This document shows, in pieces, positions 26,700 to 34,387 of a stretch of 54,810 bases of DNA. Under the pieces are notes generated by a model, which searched no databases, was not told the origin of the DNA, and saw only the letters and a program-made list of their open reading frames with translations. Origin of the DNA: Myxococcales bacterium (GTDB lineage: Bacteria; Myxococcota_A; Polyangia; Polyangiales; Polyangiaceae); assembly GCA_016191785.1 (NCBI GenBank), contig JACPVJ010000048.1, forward strand, positions 1 through 54,810. The letters run 5' to 3'. Positions within the stretch are counted from its first letter, which is position 1; the number at the start of each line of letters is the position of its first letter. Both the position numbers and the translations under genes were made by a program.

Positions 26700-27773
26700 T
26701 CAGGGTGAGCGGCGGCGAGCGACCGGCAGCCCCAGCTCTTGCCACCGGATCATCCCGCCCGCCAGGTTGGCGACCTCGACGAACCCGCTGGCTTCCAGGA
26801 TGCGCGCGGCCTGCGCCGATCGCACGCCCGACTGGCACACGGTGACGATCGGCATGCGCCGGTCCAGCTCGCCCAGGCGATCGCGGAGCACGTCGAGGGG
26901 CATCGATCGGGCGCCCTCGATCTGCCCCAGCTCGCCGTCGAGCTCGGCGTCGTTGCGGACGTCCACGAGCTGGAGCTCTGCGCGGTGCTCGGCGACCCAG
27001 AGCGGCCCGAGCTCCCAGATGCCCCCGTGGGTGTAGACCAGCGGGCCAAAGCTCGGACGCGCCGGCGTGCCGCGACCGTCCGCCGGCTTGCCGCAGCGCA
27101 GGTTCGCCGGCACCGCCACGTCGATCTGACGCGGGTGGGGGAGCCCCAGGTGGTTCATGTAGCCGACGAAGTCCTCCTCGCGCGCTTCGCCGCCCAGTCG
27201 TGGATTGAACGCCCTCTCTTCGCGCACCGTGGTCACGGTGCGGCCCGCGTAGTCGTGCGCGGGGTAGAGCAGGCACGCGGGCGGAAGGGTGAAGATCCGT
27301 TCGCGGATGGAGCGGAACAAGCGGCGCGCGTCGCCCTCTTGGAAGTCGGTTCGGCCCGCTCCGCGGACCAAGAGCGCGTCGCCGGTGAACGCCATGGCGT
27401 GATCCGCGGTGACATAGGTCACGCAGCCGCTGGTGTGGCCGGGGGTGGCGCGCACCTCGAGGGCGAGCGACCCGACCTCGATCCGATCTCCGTCATCGAC
27501 GTAGCGGTCTGCTCCCTGGGCGCCCGAGCTCGCCGAGACGACGATCGCGGAGCCGACGTGCTCGCGCATCAGCCAGGCACCCGTGACGTGATCGGCGTGG
27601 GCGTGCGTTTCGAGCGTATACCTGAGCGCGAGCCCCAGCTCGCGAATCAGCGCGGCATCGCGCAAGTGTTGCTCGAACACCGAGTCGATCAGGACCGCGT
27701 CGCCACTCGCCGGGTCCGCCAGGAGGTAGCTGTACGTCCAGGAGGTCGCGTCGAAGAGCTGTCGAAAGAGCAT
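26700..27773 (-). CDS. Persulfide dioxygenase (ETHE1-like) fused to rhodanese
   Basis: 357 residues. The N-terminal metallo-beta-lactamase-fold domain has ETHE1 hallmarks: THAHADHVTG, ATPGHTSGCVTYV, FTGDALLVRGAGRTDFQEG and YPAHDY; ETHE1 binds one iron with two His and one Asp and oxidises glutathione persulfide to sulfite and glutathione. Residues about 265-355 are a rhodanese domain with active-site loop CQSGVRS, which moves sulfur between persulfides, thiosulfate and sulfite. ETHE1-rhodanese fusions are known in bacteria. The protein should act in the cytosol in sulfide detoxification. It is divergent from the GH31 gene with an 84-base gap. No sqr or regulator gene is nearby. Confidence 0.92.
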   Translation of the reverse strand: MLFRQLFDATSWTYSYLLADPASGDAVLIDSVFEQHLRDAALIRELGLALRYTLETHAHADHVTGAWLMREHVGSAIVVSASSGAQGADRYVDDGDRIEVGSLALEVRATPGHTSGCVTYVTADHAMAFTGDALLVRGAGRTDFQEGDARRLFRSIRERIFTLPPACLLYPAHDYAGRTVTTVREERAFNPRLGGEAREEDFVGYMNHLGLPHPRQIDVAVPANLRCGKPADGRGTPARPSFGPLVYTHGGIWELGPLWVAEHRAELQLVDVRNDAELDGELGQIEGARSMPLDVLRDRLGELDRRMPIVTVCQSGVRSAQAARILEASGFVEVANLAGGMIRWQELGLPVARRRSP

Positions 27774-27842
27774 GCGAGGGTCTCCACGATACGCCAGCGG
27801 CGCTCGTCCACCAAGACAGCTGCGCGGAGCCGCCCCGGCGGG

Positions 27843-27848
27843 TACCCT
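27843..27848 (+). promoter_or_regulatory. -10-like box TACCCT before the GH31 lipoprotein gene
   Basis: TACCCT is followed by TCGGCC and then GTG-ATG (27855/27858), a six-base gap to the GTG. Leaderless arrangement predicted; -35 not clear. Confidence 0.35.
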
Positions 27849-27857
27849 TCGGCCGTG

Positions 27858-29636
27858 ATGCGCCGCTCGACCTTGCTCGTCGCCCTCCTGGCCTGCGCAT
27901 GCGGCAGCGACGATGCGCCCGCCGACGACGACCCGTGCAAGCCGCCCGTCGAGGCCGTCCCGACTCCGCCGCTCTCCACGCCACGCTGGGCCTTCGAGCC
28001 GTGGATCAGCAAAGACATCTCGACCGCGGACGACACCCGCGCGTTCGTGAAAGGCTTTCGCGAACGCGGCATCCCTGTGGGCGCGGTGGTGCTCGATAGC
28101 CCGTGGGAGACCCACTACAACACGTTCGTCCCGAACCCGAACCGGTATCCGGGCTTCGGCGACCTGGTGACGGAGCTCCACGACGACGACGTGCGTGTGG
28201 TGCTCTGGGTCACCCAGATGGTCAACGTTGGCAGCTACGACTTCGAGCCCGGTGGCGACGACTACGATGGGCCGAGCCCGAACTTCGAGCAGGGCGAAAC
28301 CTGCGGGTTCTACGTGAACGAGGCCGAGCGCTTTCAGTGGTGGAAGGGGAGCGGCGCGGCGCTGGATTTCTTCAATCCGCGCGCGGCGGCGTGGTGGCAC
28401 GCCCAGCAAGATCCGCTCTACGAGCTGGGCATCGACGGCTGGAAGCTCGACTTCGGCGAGGAGTACATCAAGACACTGCCGATCGTCACCGCCGCCGGGG
28501 ACAAGACCAAGCAGGAGTACTCCGAGGAGTATTACCGCGACTACTTCGCCTACGGGCGTCACCGCCGCGGCGCCGACTTCGTCACCATGGTTCGGCCCTA
28601 CGATCGATCCTACGGCTTCCCCGGCCGGTTCTACGCCCGGCCAGAGCACGCGCCGGTGGCCTGGGTGGGAGACAACCGACGCGACTTCGTCGGGCTCGCC
28701 GACGCCTTCGACCACCTGTTCCGCTCGGCGAAGGCGGGCTATTCGACCATCGGCTCGGACATCGGCGGCTACCTCGACACCGACGACGAAGACCTGCTCG
28801 GGGCCAAGATCCCGTTCGACACCCTGGTGTTCGCGCGCTGGACCGCGGTGGGCGCGTTGATGCCCTTCATGCAGCTGCACGGGAAGGCCAACATCACACC
28901 CTGGACGGTGCCCGACCACGTGGACGAGACCGTGGCGATGTACCGCTTCTGGTCCACCCTGCACCACGAGCTGGTTCCTTTCTTCTTTTCGCTCTCGGAA
29001 GAGGCCCTGCTCGGAGCGGACGTGCCGATGCGCCCCGTCGGCGCCGAGCAGACCTGGCCGGGGGACTATCGCTACCTCTTGGGTGAGGCCTTCCTGGTTG
29101 CGCCGCTCTTGGACGCCACCGGCGTGCGCGACGTCGCGCTGCCGGCCGGCAGCGACTGGCTCGACTGGTGGCAGCTGGGCGGCGACTACCAGCCCGGGGG
29201 CCAAACGCTGAAGGCGGTCGCGTCGCCGGCGCGAGACCGGATCCCGCTCTATGTGCGGCGTGGCGCCATCATCCCGCTCGAGGTCGCCTCCGAGGTGACC
29301 GGCATCGGCAGCAAAGCTCACGCCGATCACCTGACCTGGCTGCTCTTCCCCTCGGGGCAGGCGAGCAGCTTCACGCTGCACGATCATGACGGGCAGACGA
29401 CGACCGCGACCGCCAGCTTGGGGAAGCTCGAGCTGTCGCGCCGGCCGCGCCCGGTCATCGCTCGGATTCGGGTCGAGGCCACTCCGGCCCAGGTCGAGCT
29501 CGACGGAGCGCCCCTGGCCCAGGCCTCGAGCCGGGCCGACCTGGAAGCGAAGAAGAGCGGGTGGTTCTTCGACGCAGCGGCGCGCGCCCTGTGGATCGTG
29601 CTGGAAGCCGGCGGCTCGGCCCAGGTGACGTGGTGA
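27858..29636 (+). CDS. Glycoside hydrolase family 31 lipoprotein (alpha-glucosidase/xylosidase-like)
   Basis: 592 residues. The signal ends LLVALLAC and a short acidic linker follows. The (beta/alpha)8 domain carries the GH31 nucleophile motif in IDGWKLDFGE and the acid/base motif in VAWVGDNRRDF; STIGSDIGGY is the usual third signature, and VPMRPVG and YLLGEAFLVAPLL lie at the end of the barrel. Beta-sandwich domains complete the C-terminus. GH31 enzymes release terminal alpha-linked glucose or xylose, or act on related sugars. A lipid-anchored form suggests use of extracellular glycans. The usual N-terminal sandwich of GH31 is missing (the barrel starts near residue 60), making this a short form. 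Start could also be GTG 27855. Confidence 0.88.
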   Translation: MRRSTLLVALLACACGSDDAPADDDPCKPPVEAVPTPPLSTPRWAFEPWISKDISTADDTRAFVKGFRERGIPVGAVVLDSPWETHYNTFVPNPNRYPGFGDLVTELHDDDVRVVLWVTQMVNVGSYDFEPGGDDYDGPSPNFEQGETCGFYVNEAERFQWWKGSGAALDFFNPRAAAWWHAQQDPLYELGIDGWKLDFGEEYIKTLPIVTAAGDKTKQEYSEEYYRDYFAYGRHRRGADFVTMVRPYDRSYGFPGRFYARPEHAPVAWVGDNRRDFVGLADAFDHLFRSAKAGYSTIGSDIGGYLDTDDEDLLGAKIPFDTLVFARWTAVGALMPFMQLHGKANITPWTVPDHVDETVAMYRFWSTLHHELVPFFFSLSEEALLGADVPMRPVGAEQTWPGDYRYLLGEAFLVAPLLDATGVRDVALPAGSDWLDWWQLGGDYQPGGQTLKAVASPARDRIPLYVRRGAIIPLEVASEVTGIGSKAHADHLTWLLFPSGQASSFTLHDHDGQTTTATASLGKLELSRRPRPVIARIRVEATPAQVELDGAPLAQASSRADLEAKKSGWFFDAAARALWIVLEAGGSAQVTW

Positions 29637-29674
29637 CACCGATCCCGGAGCGGGTCACCGGCGACTCACCCGTC

Positions 29675-30013
29675 ATGCGCGCCCTATTTTCCCTGGCCGT
29701 GTCCTTGCTCGTCGCGTGTGGTGGGAGCGTGGAGCGCGAGCCGGGGACGGGGGGGAGCGGCGGCACCGCTGCGGCGACCGGCGGGAGCGGCGGCGGCGGC
29801 GGGTCGTTCCCGTCGACGCCCCTCGGAGAGTGCGAGCCCGGCTTCGCCTACGGGTCGAACGCCGACGAGCCCTGCCCGTGGATCGCGGAGGGCCTGTGCT
29901 ACGCGACCAAGCTCGAGGCCTGCGCCTGCGTCTGCCCCGTCGACCACGACAGCTGGTGCACCAGCGGCTTCCCGAAGCCGGGTGGTCAGCCCACCCCCGT
30001 TGCGTGTGACTAG
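29675..30013 (+). CDS. Small Cys-rich lipoprotein
   Basis: 112 residues. The ATG at 29675 gives a signal ending SLLVACGG, followed by a Gly/Ser/Thr linker to about residue 50. The mature domain of about 60 residues has nine Cys residues in GECEPGF, EPCPWIAEGLCYA, ACACVCPVD, SWCTSG and VACD, which suggests a disulfide-stabilised knot. It starts 38 bases after the GH31 gene and is probably in the same transcript. A radical SAM/SPASM gene follows 113 bases later. I do not recognise the family. Confidence 0.68.
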   Translation: MRALFSLAVSLLVACGGSVEREPGTGGSGGTAAATGGSGGGGGSFPSTPLGECEPGFAYGSNADEPCPWIAEGLCYATKLEACACVCPVDHDSWCTSGFPKPGGQPTPVACD

Positions 30014-30126
30014 CCGGCGCCGGTCCGCGCCGCGGGAGTGCGTGCAGGCCGAGACTAGGACAAATCCCCGAGGGGCACGTGCGCGCTTGCTCGCGCAGGT
30101 GACGCTGTGTCAGGTTTCGCTCCGCT

Positions 30127-31155
30127 ATGGCGTCGCTCGAATACCCGCGGCTGGTGTCGGTCGAGACCACCAACCACTGCAACGCCAAGTGCGTGTTCTG
30201 CCCGAACAACGCCCTCGCACGCGACAAGGGGCCGATGACTCAGGAGCTCTTCGAGAAGATCATCGAAGAGTGCCGCGCCTTCCCGCTGCCCGCCATCGAG
30301 CCGTTCTTGCAGGGTGACCCCTTCTCGGATCCGAAGATTCTCGAGCGGCTCGAGCTGATCCGGCGGCGCTTGCCCAAGACCAAGCTGCGCCTCTACACCA
30401 ACGGCTATGGCATGGCGCCGAAGAAGATCGACGCCATGCTCGGGCTCGGCATCGATCACCTGTACGTGAGCGTGAACACGCTGGACCCGGAGAAGTACCG
30501 CCAGGTGATGGGCATCCCGCTGGCACGGACCCTCGACAATCTGGCGTACCTCACCGAGCCCTCGCGCAAGGGCCGGGTCGCGAACAAGATCACCTTCCGC
30601 ATGACGCGGCTCGGCGACACCACGCTGCAGGAACAAGACGACTTCATCCGCTACTGCAAAGCGCGGGGAGTCGACTGCTTCATCGTGGGCCTGTTCAACT
30701 ACAAGGGTGACATCAACAGTGGGCTGCCCGTGCCCAGCTATGGCTGCGAGCACGTGGCCCGGCTCGACATCTTGGCCAGCGGGCGCGTCACGCTCTGTTG
30801 CATGGATCAAGATGGGCAGTACGGCTGGGCCGACTTGAATCAGATGAGCGTGCTCGAAGCCTTCAACCACCCCATGGCCCAGCGCTACCGGGAGTTTCAT
30901 CGGAGCGGCAAGCGGCGTGAGATCGACCCCTGCGGCACCTGCAACAACTTCTGGCCCGGTTTCCACGGTCTGTCGCCGGTCGAGGCCGCGAAGACCGGCC
31001 TCGAGTACTGCGCGTACATGGCGCGGCACCGCCCGAACGGTCGCAAGCGGCCGCGCGGAGAGGGCATGACGCGCGACGGCTTGGTCCAGCTCCAGACGAA
31101 GCACAGCGCTGCCGCCAGCGCGGGCAGCTACCGCGCCGCGCCGAGCGGTGACTAG
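30127..31155 (+). CDS. Radical SAM/SPASM domain protein
   Basis: 342 residues. The cluster motif is NHCNAKCVFCP (CxxxCxxC), which binds the [4Fe-4S] that cleaves S-adenosylmethionine. A SPASM-type C-terminal Cys set follows: YGCEHVARLDI, TLCCMDQDG and DPCGTCNNFW, typical of proteins with auxiliary clusters. Length fits SPASM proteins that modify peptides or proteins, but also a broad group of uncharacterised enzymes in glycan or small-molecule pathways. The last about 40 residues are basic and low-complexity. The preceding Cys-rich lipoprotein is one possible substrate, without direct support. The stop overlaps the stop of the convergent VTT gene by four bases. Confidence 0.85.
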   Translation: MASLEYPRLVSVETTNHCNAKCVFCPNNALARDKGPMTQELFEKIIEECRAFPLPAIEPFLQGDPFSDPKILERLELIRRRLPKTKLRLYTNGYGMAPKKIDAMLGLGIDHLYVSVNTLDPEKYRQVMGIPLARTLDNLAYLTEPSRKGRVANKITFRMTRLGDTTLQEQDDFIRYCKARGVDCFIVGLFNYKGDINSGLPVPSYGCEHVARLDILASGRVTLCCMDQDGQYGWADLNQMSVLEAFNHPMAQRYREFHRSGKRREIDPCGTCNNFWPGFHGLSPVEAAKTGLEYCAYMARHRPNGRKRPRGEGMTRDGLVQLQTKHSAAASAGSYRAAPSGD

Positions 31156-31835
31156 CGTTCCGCGCCTCGCAGAGCGCGCGCCGAGCGCCGTCGAAGGAAA
31201 TACGCGGTCACCCAGATCGAGGCCACCGCGACGCCGAGCGCGACCCAGGCCCCCGGCGGCGCACGCTCCAGGAGCTCGAACAGCTTCTTGCCGGCGAAGC
31301 TGACCAGAAATAGCGGCAGCAGGTAACCGGCGAACGAGCCCCAGAAGTGCGTCGAGAACTTCACCTTCGAGACGCCGAAGAATGCGTGAAGGAGCGGCGG
31401 CATCCAGAAGATCAGTCGCAAGACGAACACGGTGAGAAGCGCGCGACGCTCGAGCGCGTCGTCGTACCGCTTGAAGCGCTGGGGGATCTTGCTCGCGACC
31501 CAGTCCCGAGCCACGAAGCGCGCGAACGAGAACCCCACCACGGTCGCGCACATGGTGCCAATCATGGACAGCACGAACGCCACGGGCCAAGGCCAGACCA
31601 GGGGCGCCGCCATGATGAACACCGTACCTGGCACTCCGAACGGCTGCAGTGCCGCGTAGGCCACGATGAAGACGACGTAGCCCCAGCCGCCGAGCCCCAG
31701 CAGCGTCTGCTTCGCGCGTGCGGGCTCCGCGAACTGCTCGAACAGCCCCAGTCGCTGTCCCACGACGGCCATCGCGACCACCGCGACCACCGCTCCGATC
31801 TTGAACGGTCGAAGCGAGCGAGGGGAGGCGGGCAC
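31152..31835 (-). CDS. VTT/DedA-like (TVP38/TMEM64) membrane protein
   Basis: 227 residues from a GTG start. About five hydrophobic segments are seen: 12-30, 45-70, 78-105, 150-180 and 190-212. The VTT core shows FGVPGTVFIMAAPLVWPW, the FARFVARDWV segment and a re-entrant region PPLLHAFFGVSKV, features of the TVP38/DedA superfamily whose members transport or flip phospholipids and polyprenyl phosphates. The particular substrate cannot be given. There are no same-strand partners: the next minus-strand gene upstream is separate and the radical SAM gene converges on it. Confidence 0.82.
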   Translation of the reverse strand: MPASPRSLRPFKIGAVVAVVAMAVVGQRLGLFEQFAEPARAKQTLLGLGGWGYVVFIVAYAALQPFGVPGTVFIMAAPLVWPWPVAFVLSMIGTMCATVVGFSFARFVARDWVASKIPQRFKRYDDALERRALLTVFVLRLIFWMPPLLHAFFGVSKVKFSTHFWGSFAGYLLPLFLVSFAGKKLFELLERAPPGAWVALGVAVASIWVTAYFLRRRSARALRGAER

Positions 31836-31896
31836 GCCTCGCGTAGTAGCACGCCGGCGAGGGGCCGCCCCTGCCCCGGCGGTGTCTCGCGACCCC

Positions 31897-34278
31897 TTAC
31901 TGTTTGCCCGTGGCGTGCGCCCGCCGGGCGCGGAACGCCAGGAACGACGAGTAAGCGTCCATGTTGCCCGAGGACTGGGCGCTCGGCACCTTGTTGTAGG
32001 TGCCCGACACGGACAGCGGCGTGAGCGAGCCCCCCGACTTGGGGACGTCGGGTTGAGTGGACGTGATCACGGTGACGGCACACGAGACGATGAAGTCGAC
32101 CTTGCAGCCGCCGACCAGCGCGTCGAGCAGAGAGTTGCAGGTCGCGCCCACCGGCTGGTTCTGGCCGCAATAGGTGTAGACCTTCGAGCCGCTGCAGCTC
32201 TTGCAGGCGCCCGCTCCAGTGGTAAGCGCCTCGGGGATCGGGATTTTCGAGAGCGAGTCGACGGTGATGGCGCCGCACAGCCCTTGGCCCGAGCCGTTGG
32301 CGATGACCTCGGGAAAGACCACCAGTCCGGAGGCCAGCGCGCCGGGCGGAGGTGCGGGCACGCTGTCGGTGCCGGAGGTCGCCGCGCGGATCTTGGCGTC
32401 ACGCATCTGCAACACCGCCGGACTCCCCGAGAGCATCAGGGTGAGGTTCACGGGGCTAGGGCCTGCGGTCAGCACGGTGTTCGCCAACACGCCGCCCGTG
32501 AGCTTCCCGGTCGGCAGGTTGTTCGCGTCAAGCTGCGAAGCGTCCAGCTTGAACCACCAGTCGAGTGACGCGGCGCCGTTGCCCGGCCAAGCCCCCTTCG
32601 CTGGATCCAGAGTCCCGGTCACGATCCCCAGCTCGAGCGCCGGGTCGTTGTCACCCTTGAGGTCGTCGAGCCCCAGCGCCTGGACCATGATGTTGGTCCC
32701 GCCGTCGACGATGCCGTCCTGCAGCGCCGTGTTCAGCTGGTTCACGGCCGTGGTCGACAGGGCCTGGCCCAGGCGATTCGCCGTGTAGGCGCAGAAGCTC
32801 GGGGCGGTGCCCTTGACGATGTCCGCGTCGTACAGCCGGGTGAACATCTCGTATTTGCAGGTCGAGTCGCAGCCGTCCAGGTTCGACTTGTTTCCGTCGT
32901 CGCAGTGCTCGCCGGTGTCGATCACTGCGTCGCCGCAGAGCGGTGTCTTCACGCAACTGCCCGCGGTGCAGACCGCGCCGCCGGTGCACACCTTGCCGCA
33001 CGTGCCGCAGTTGCTGTTGTCCGTCTGGGTGCTCACGCAGGCGTTGCCGCACAGCGTCTGACCCGAGCCGCACACGCAGGCACCGGTTTGACACGTCGAA
33101 CCGGAGGGGCAGACCTTGGCGCAGGCGCCGCAGTTGGCGTTGTCCGTCTGCATGTTCACACAGGTGGCGCCGCAGGCGGTCTGACCCGAAGGGCAGCTGC
33201 AGGTGCCCGCGGCGCAGGTCTTGCCACCGGTGCAGGCGTTGCCGCAGGCGCCGCAGTGACTGTTGCTGGTCTGGGTGTTCACGCAGGCGCCGCTGCACAG
33301 TGAGCCGCCGCTCGGACACGCGCAGGTGCCGCTGCTGCAGCTCTGGCCAGTCGCGCAGGCCTGGGCGCAGGCGCCGCAGTTGGCGGTGTCGGTCTGGAGG
33401 TTGACGCACGAGTTGCCGCACTTGGTCGTACCGCCGGTGCAGTTCGCCGTGCAGGTGCCCGCCGAGCACACCTGCCCCGTGGTGCAGGCGGTGCCGCAGG
33501 CGCCGCAGTGGGCCGGGTCGGTCTGGGTGTTGGTGCACTGGCCGCTGCAGGTGGTCTGCCCGCTGGGGCACGCGCATTGCCCTGCGGCGCATGCCTTGCC
33601 CCCGCTGCACGCCGTGCCGCAGGCGCCGCAGTTGGCGTTGTCGGTCTGGGTGTTGACGCACGCGCCGCTGCACAGCGTCTGCCCCGAGCTGCAGTGGCAC
33701 TTGCCGGCGGCGCACGCGCTGCCACCGGTGCACGCCGTGCCGCAGGCGCCGCAGTTGGCGTTGTCGGTCTGGGTGTCGACGCAGGCGCCGCTGCACGCGG
33801 TCTGGCCCGTGGTGCAGTTGTTCGCGCACTTGCCGGCCGAGCAGACCTGGGCTGCGGTGCAGGCGTTGCCGCAGGCGCCGCAGTGGGCGGCGCTGGCTTG
33901 GGTGTCGACGCACTGGCCGCTGCACAGCTCTTGCCCCGAGGGGCAGGTGCACTGCCCGCTCTGACACGCGCTGCCGCCGGAGCAGGCCTGCCCGCACGCG
34001 CCGCAGTGGCTGTTGTTGTTCTGCGGATCGACGCAGGCGCCGTCGCACTCGAGCTCGCTCCCGGTGCACTGGCCCGCGTCGCTGGCTGCCGAGCCGCCGG
34101 ACCCGCCGCTGTTCCCGGACCCGCCGGTGCCGCCGGACGAGCCCCCGGCCGCCGTGTCACCGCCCGCGTCTTGCTTGCCGCCCACGCCGGCGTCGTCGTC
34201 GCCACCACACGCGTTCACCGCGCCCAGCGCCAGGAGCGCTGCACTGACCACAGCCACCAACGTTCCGAAGCGAGACAT
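31897..34278 (-). CDS. Lipoprotein with nine Cys-rich repeats and a DUF4215-like element
   Basis: 793 residues. ATG 34278 has a strong Shine-Dalgarno (GGAGG). The signal ends LGAVNAC, and a Gly/Ser linker runs to residue 70. Residues 71-441 hold nine tandem repeats of 39-43 residues with a regular Cys pattern: C-P-S-G-Q-x-x-C-S-G-A-C-V-x-x-Q, HCGACG, AC, C-x-x-G. A DUF4215-like element (CGDAVIDTGEHCDDGN) follows. The last about 310 residues are a globular domain with further Cys. Such repeats probably form disulfide-linked rods that push the C-terminal domain away from the outer membrane. The ligand is unknown. Confidence 0.85.
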   Translation of the reverse strand: MSRFGTLVAVVSAALLALGAVNACGGDDDAGVGGKQDAGGDTAAGGSSGGTGGSGNSGGSGGSAASDAGQCTGSELECDGACVDPQNNNSHCGACGQACSGGSACQSGQCTCPSGQELCSGQCVDTQASAAHCGACGNACTAAQVCSAGKCANNCTTGQTACSGACVDTQTDNANCGACGTACTGGSACAAGKCHCSSGQTLCSGACVNTQTDNANCGACGTACSGGKACAAGQCACPSGQTTCSGQCTNTQTDPAHCGACGTACTTGQVCSAGTCTANCTGGTTKCGNSCVNLQTDTANCGACAQACATGQSCSSGTCACPSGGSLCSGACVNTQTSNSHCGACGNACTGGKTCAAGTCSCPSGQTACGATCVNMQTDNANCGACAKVCPSGSTCQTGACVCGSGQTLCGNACVSTQTDNSNCGTCGKVCTGGAVCTAGSCVKTPLCGDAVIDTGEHCDDGNKSNLDGCDSTCKYEMFTRLYDADIVKGTAPSFCAYTANRLGQALSTTAVNQLNTALQDGIVDGGTNIMVQALGLDDLKGDNDPALELGIVTGTLDPAKGAWPGNGAASLDWWFKLDASQLDANNLPTGKLTGGVLANTVLTAGPSPVNLTLMLSGSPAVLQMRDAKIRAATSGTDSVPAPPPGALASGLVVFPEVIANGSGQGLCGAITVDSLSKIPIPEALTTGAGACKSCSGSKVYTYCGQNQPVGATCNSLLDALVGGCKVDFIVSCAVTVITSTQPDVPKSGGSLTPLSVSGTYNKVPSAQSSGNMDAYSSFLAFRARRAHATGKQ
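32956..34068 (-). repeat. Nine tandem Cys-rich 39-43-residue repeats
   Basis: The array inside the lipoprotein gene has unit lengths of 39, 41, 43, 41, 41, 43, 41, 41 and 41 residues. The units vary enough (for example TQTDNANCGACG versus NMQTDNANCGAC) that they are old, not a recent copy expansion. DNA repeats are imperfect. Confidence 0.85.
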
Positions 34279-34387
34279 GATGGACCTCCGAGGCCCCCCA
34301 ACTCAGCAAGGTACGGGATTTTCCGGCGGGTCGCTGGCGTTTCTCGCGGGTGGGACAGCGCCGCACAGCGGAGACACGGAGCGCGGC

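Noticed and set aside
26739..27857. N-terminal extension of the GH31 gene, antisense to the ETHE1-rhodanese gene
   Set aside because: The ETHE1 and rhodanese motifs on the minus strand are unmistakable, and the lipoprotein signal begins at 27858.
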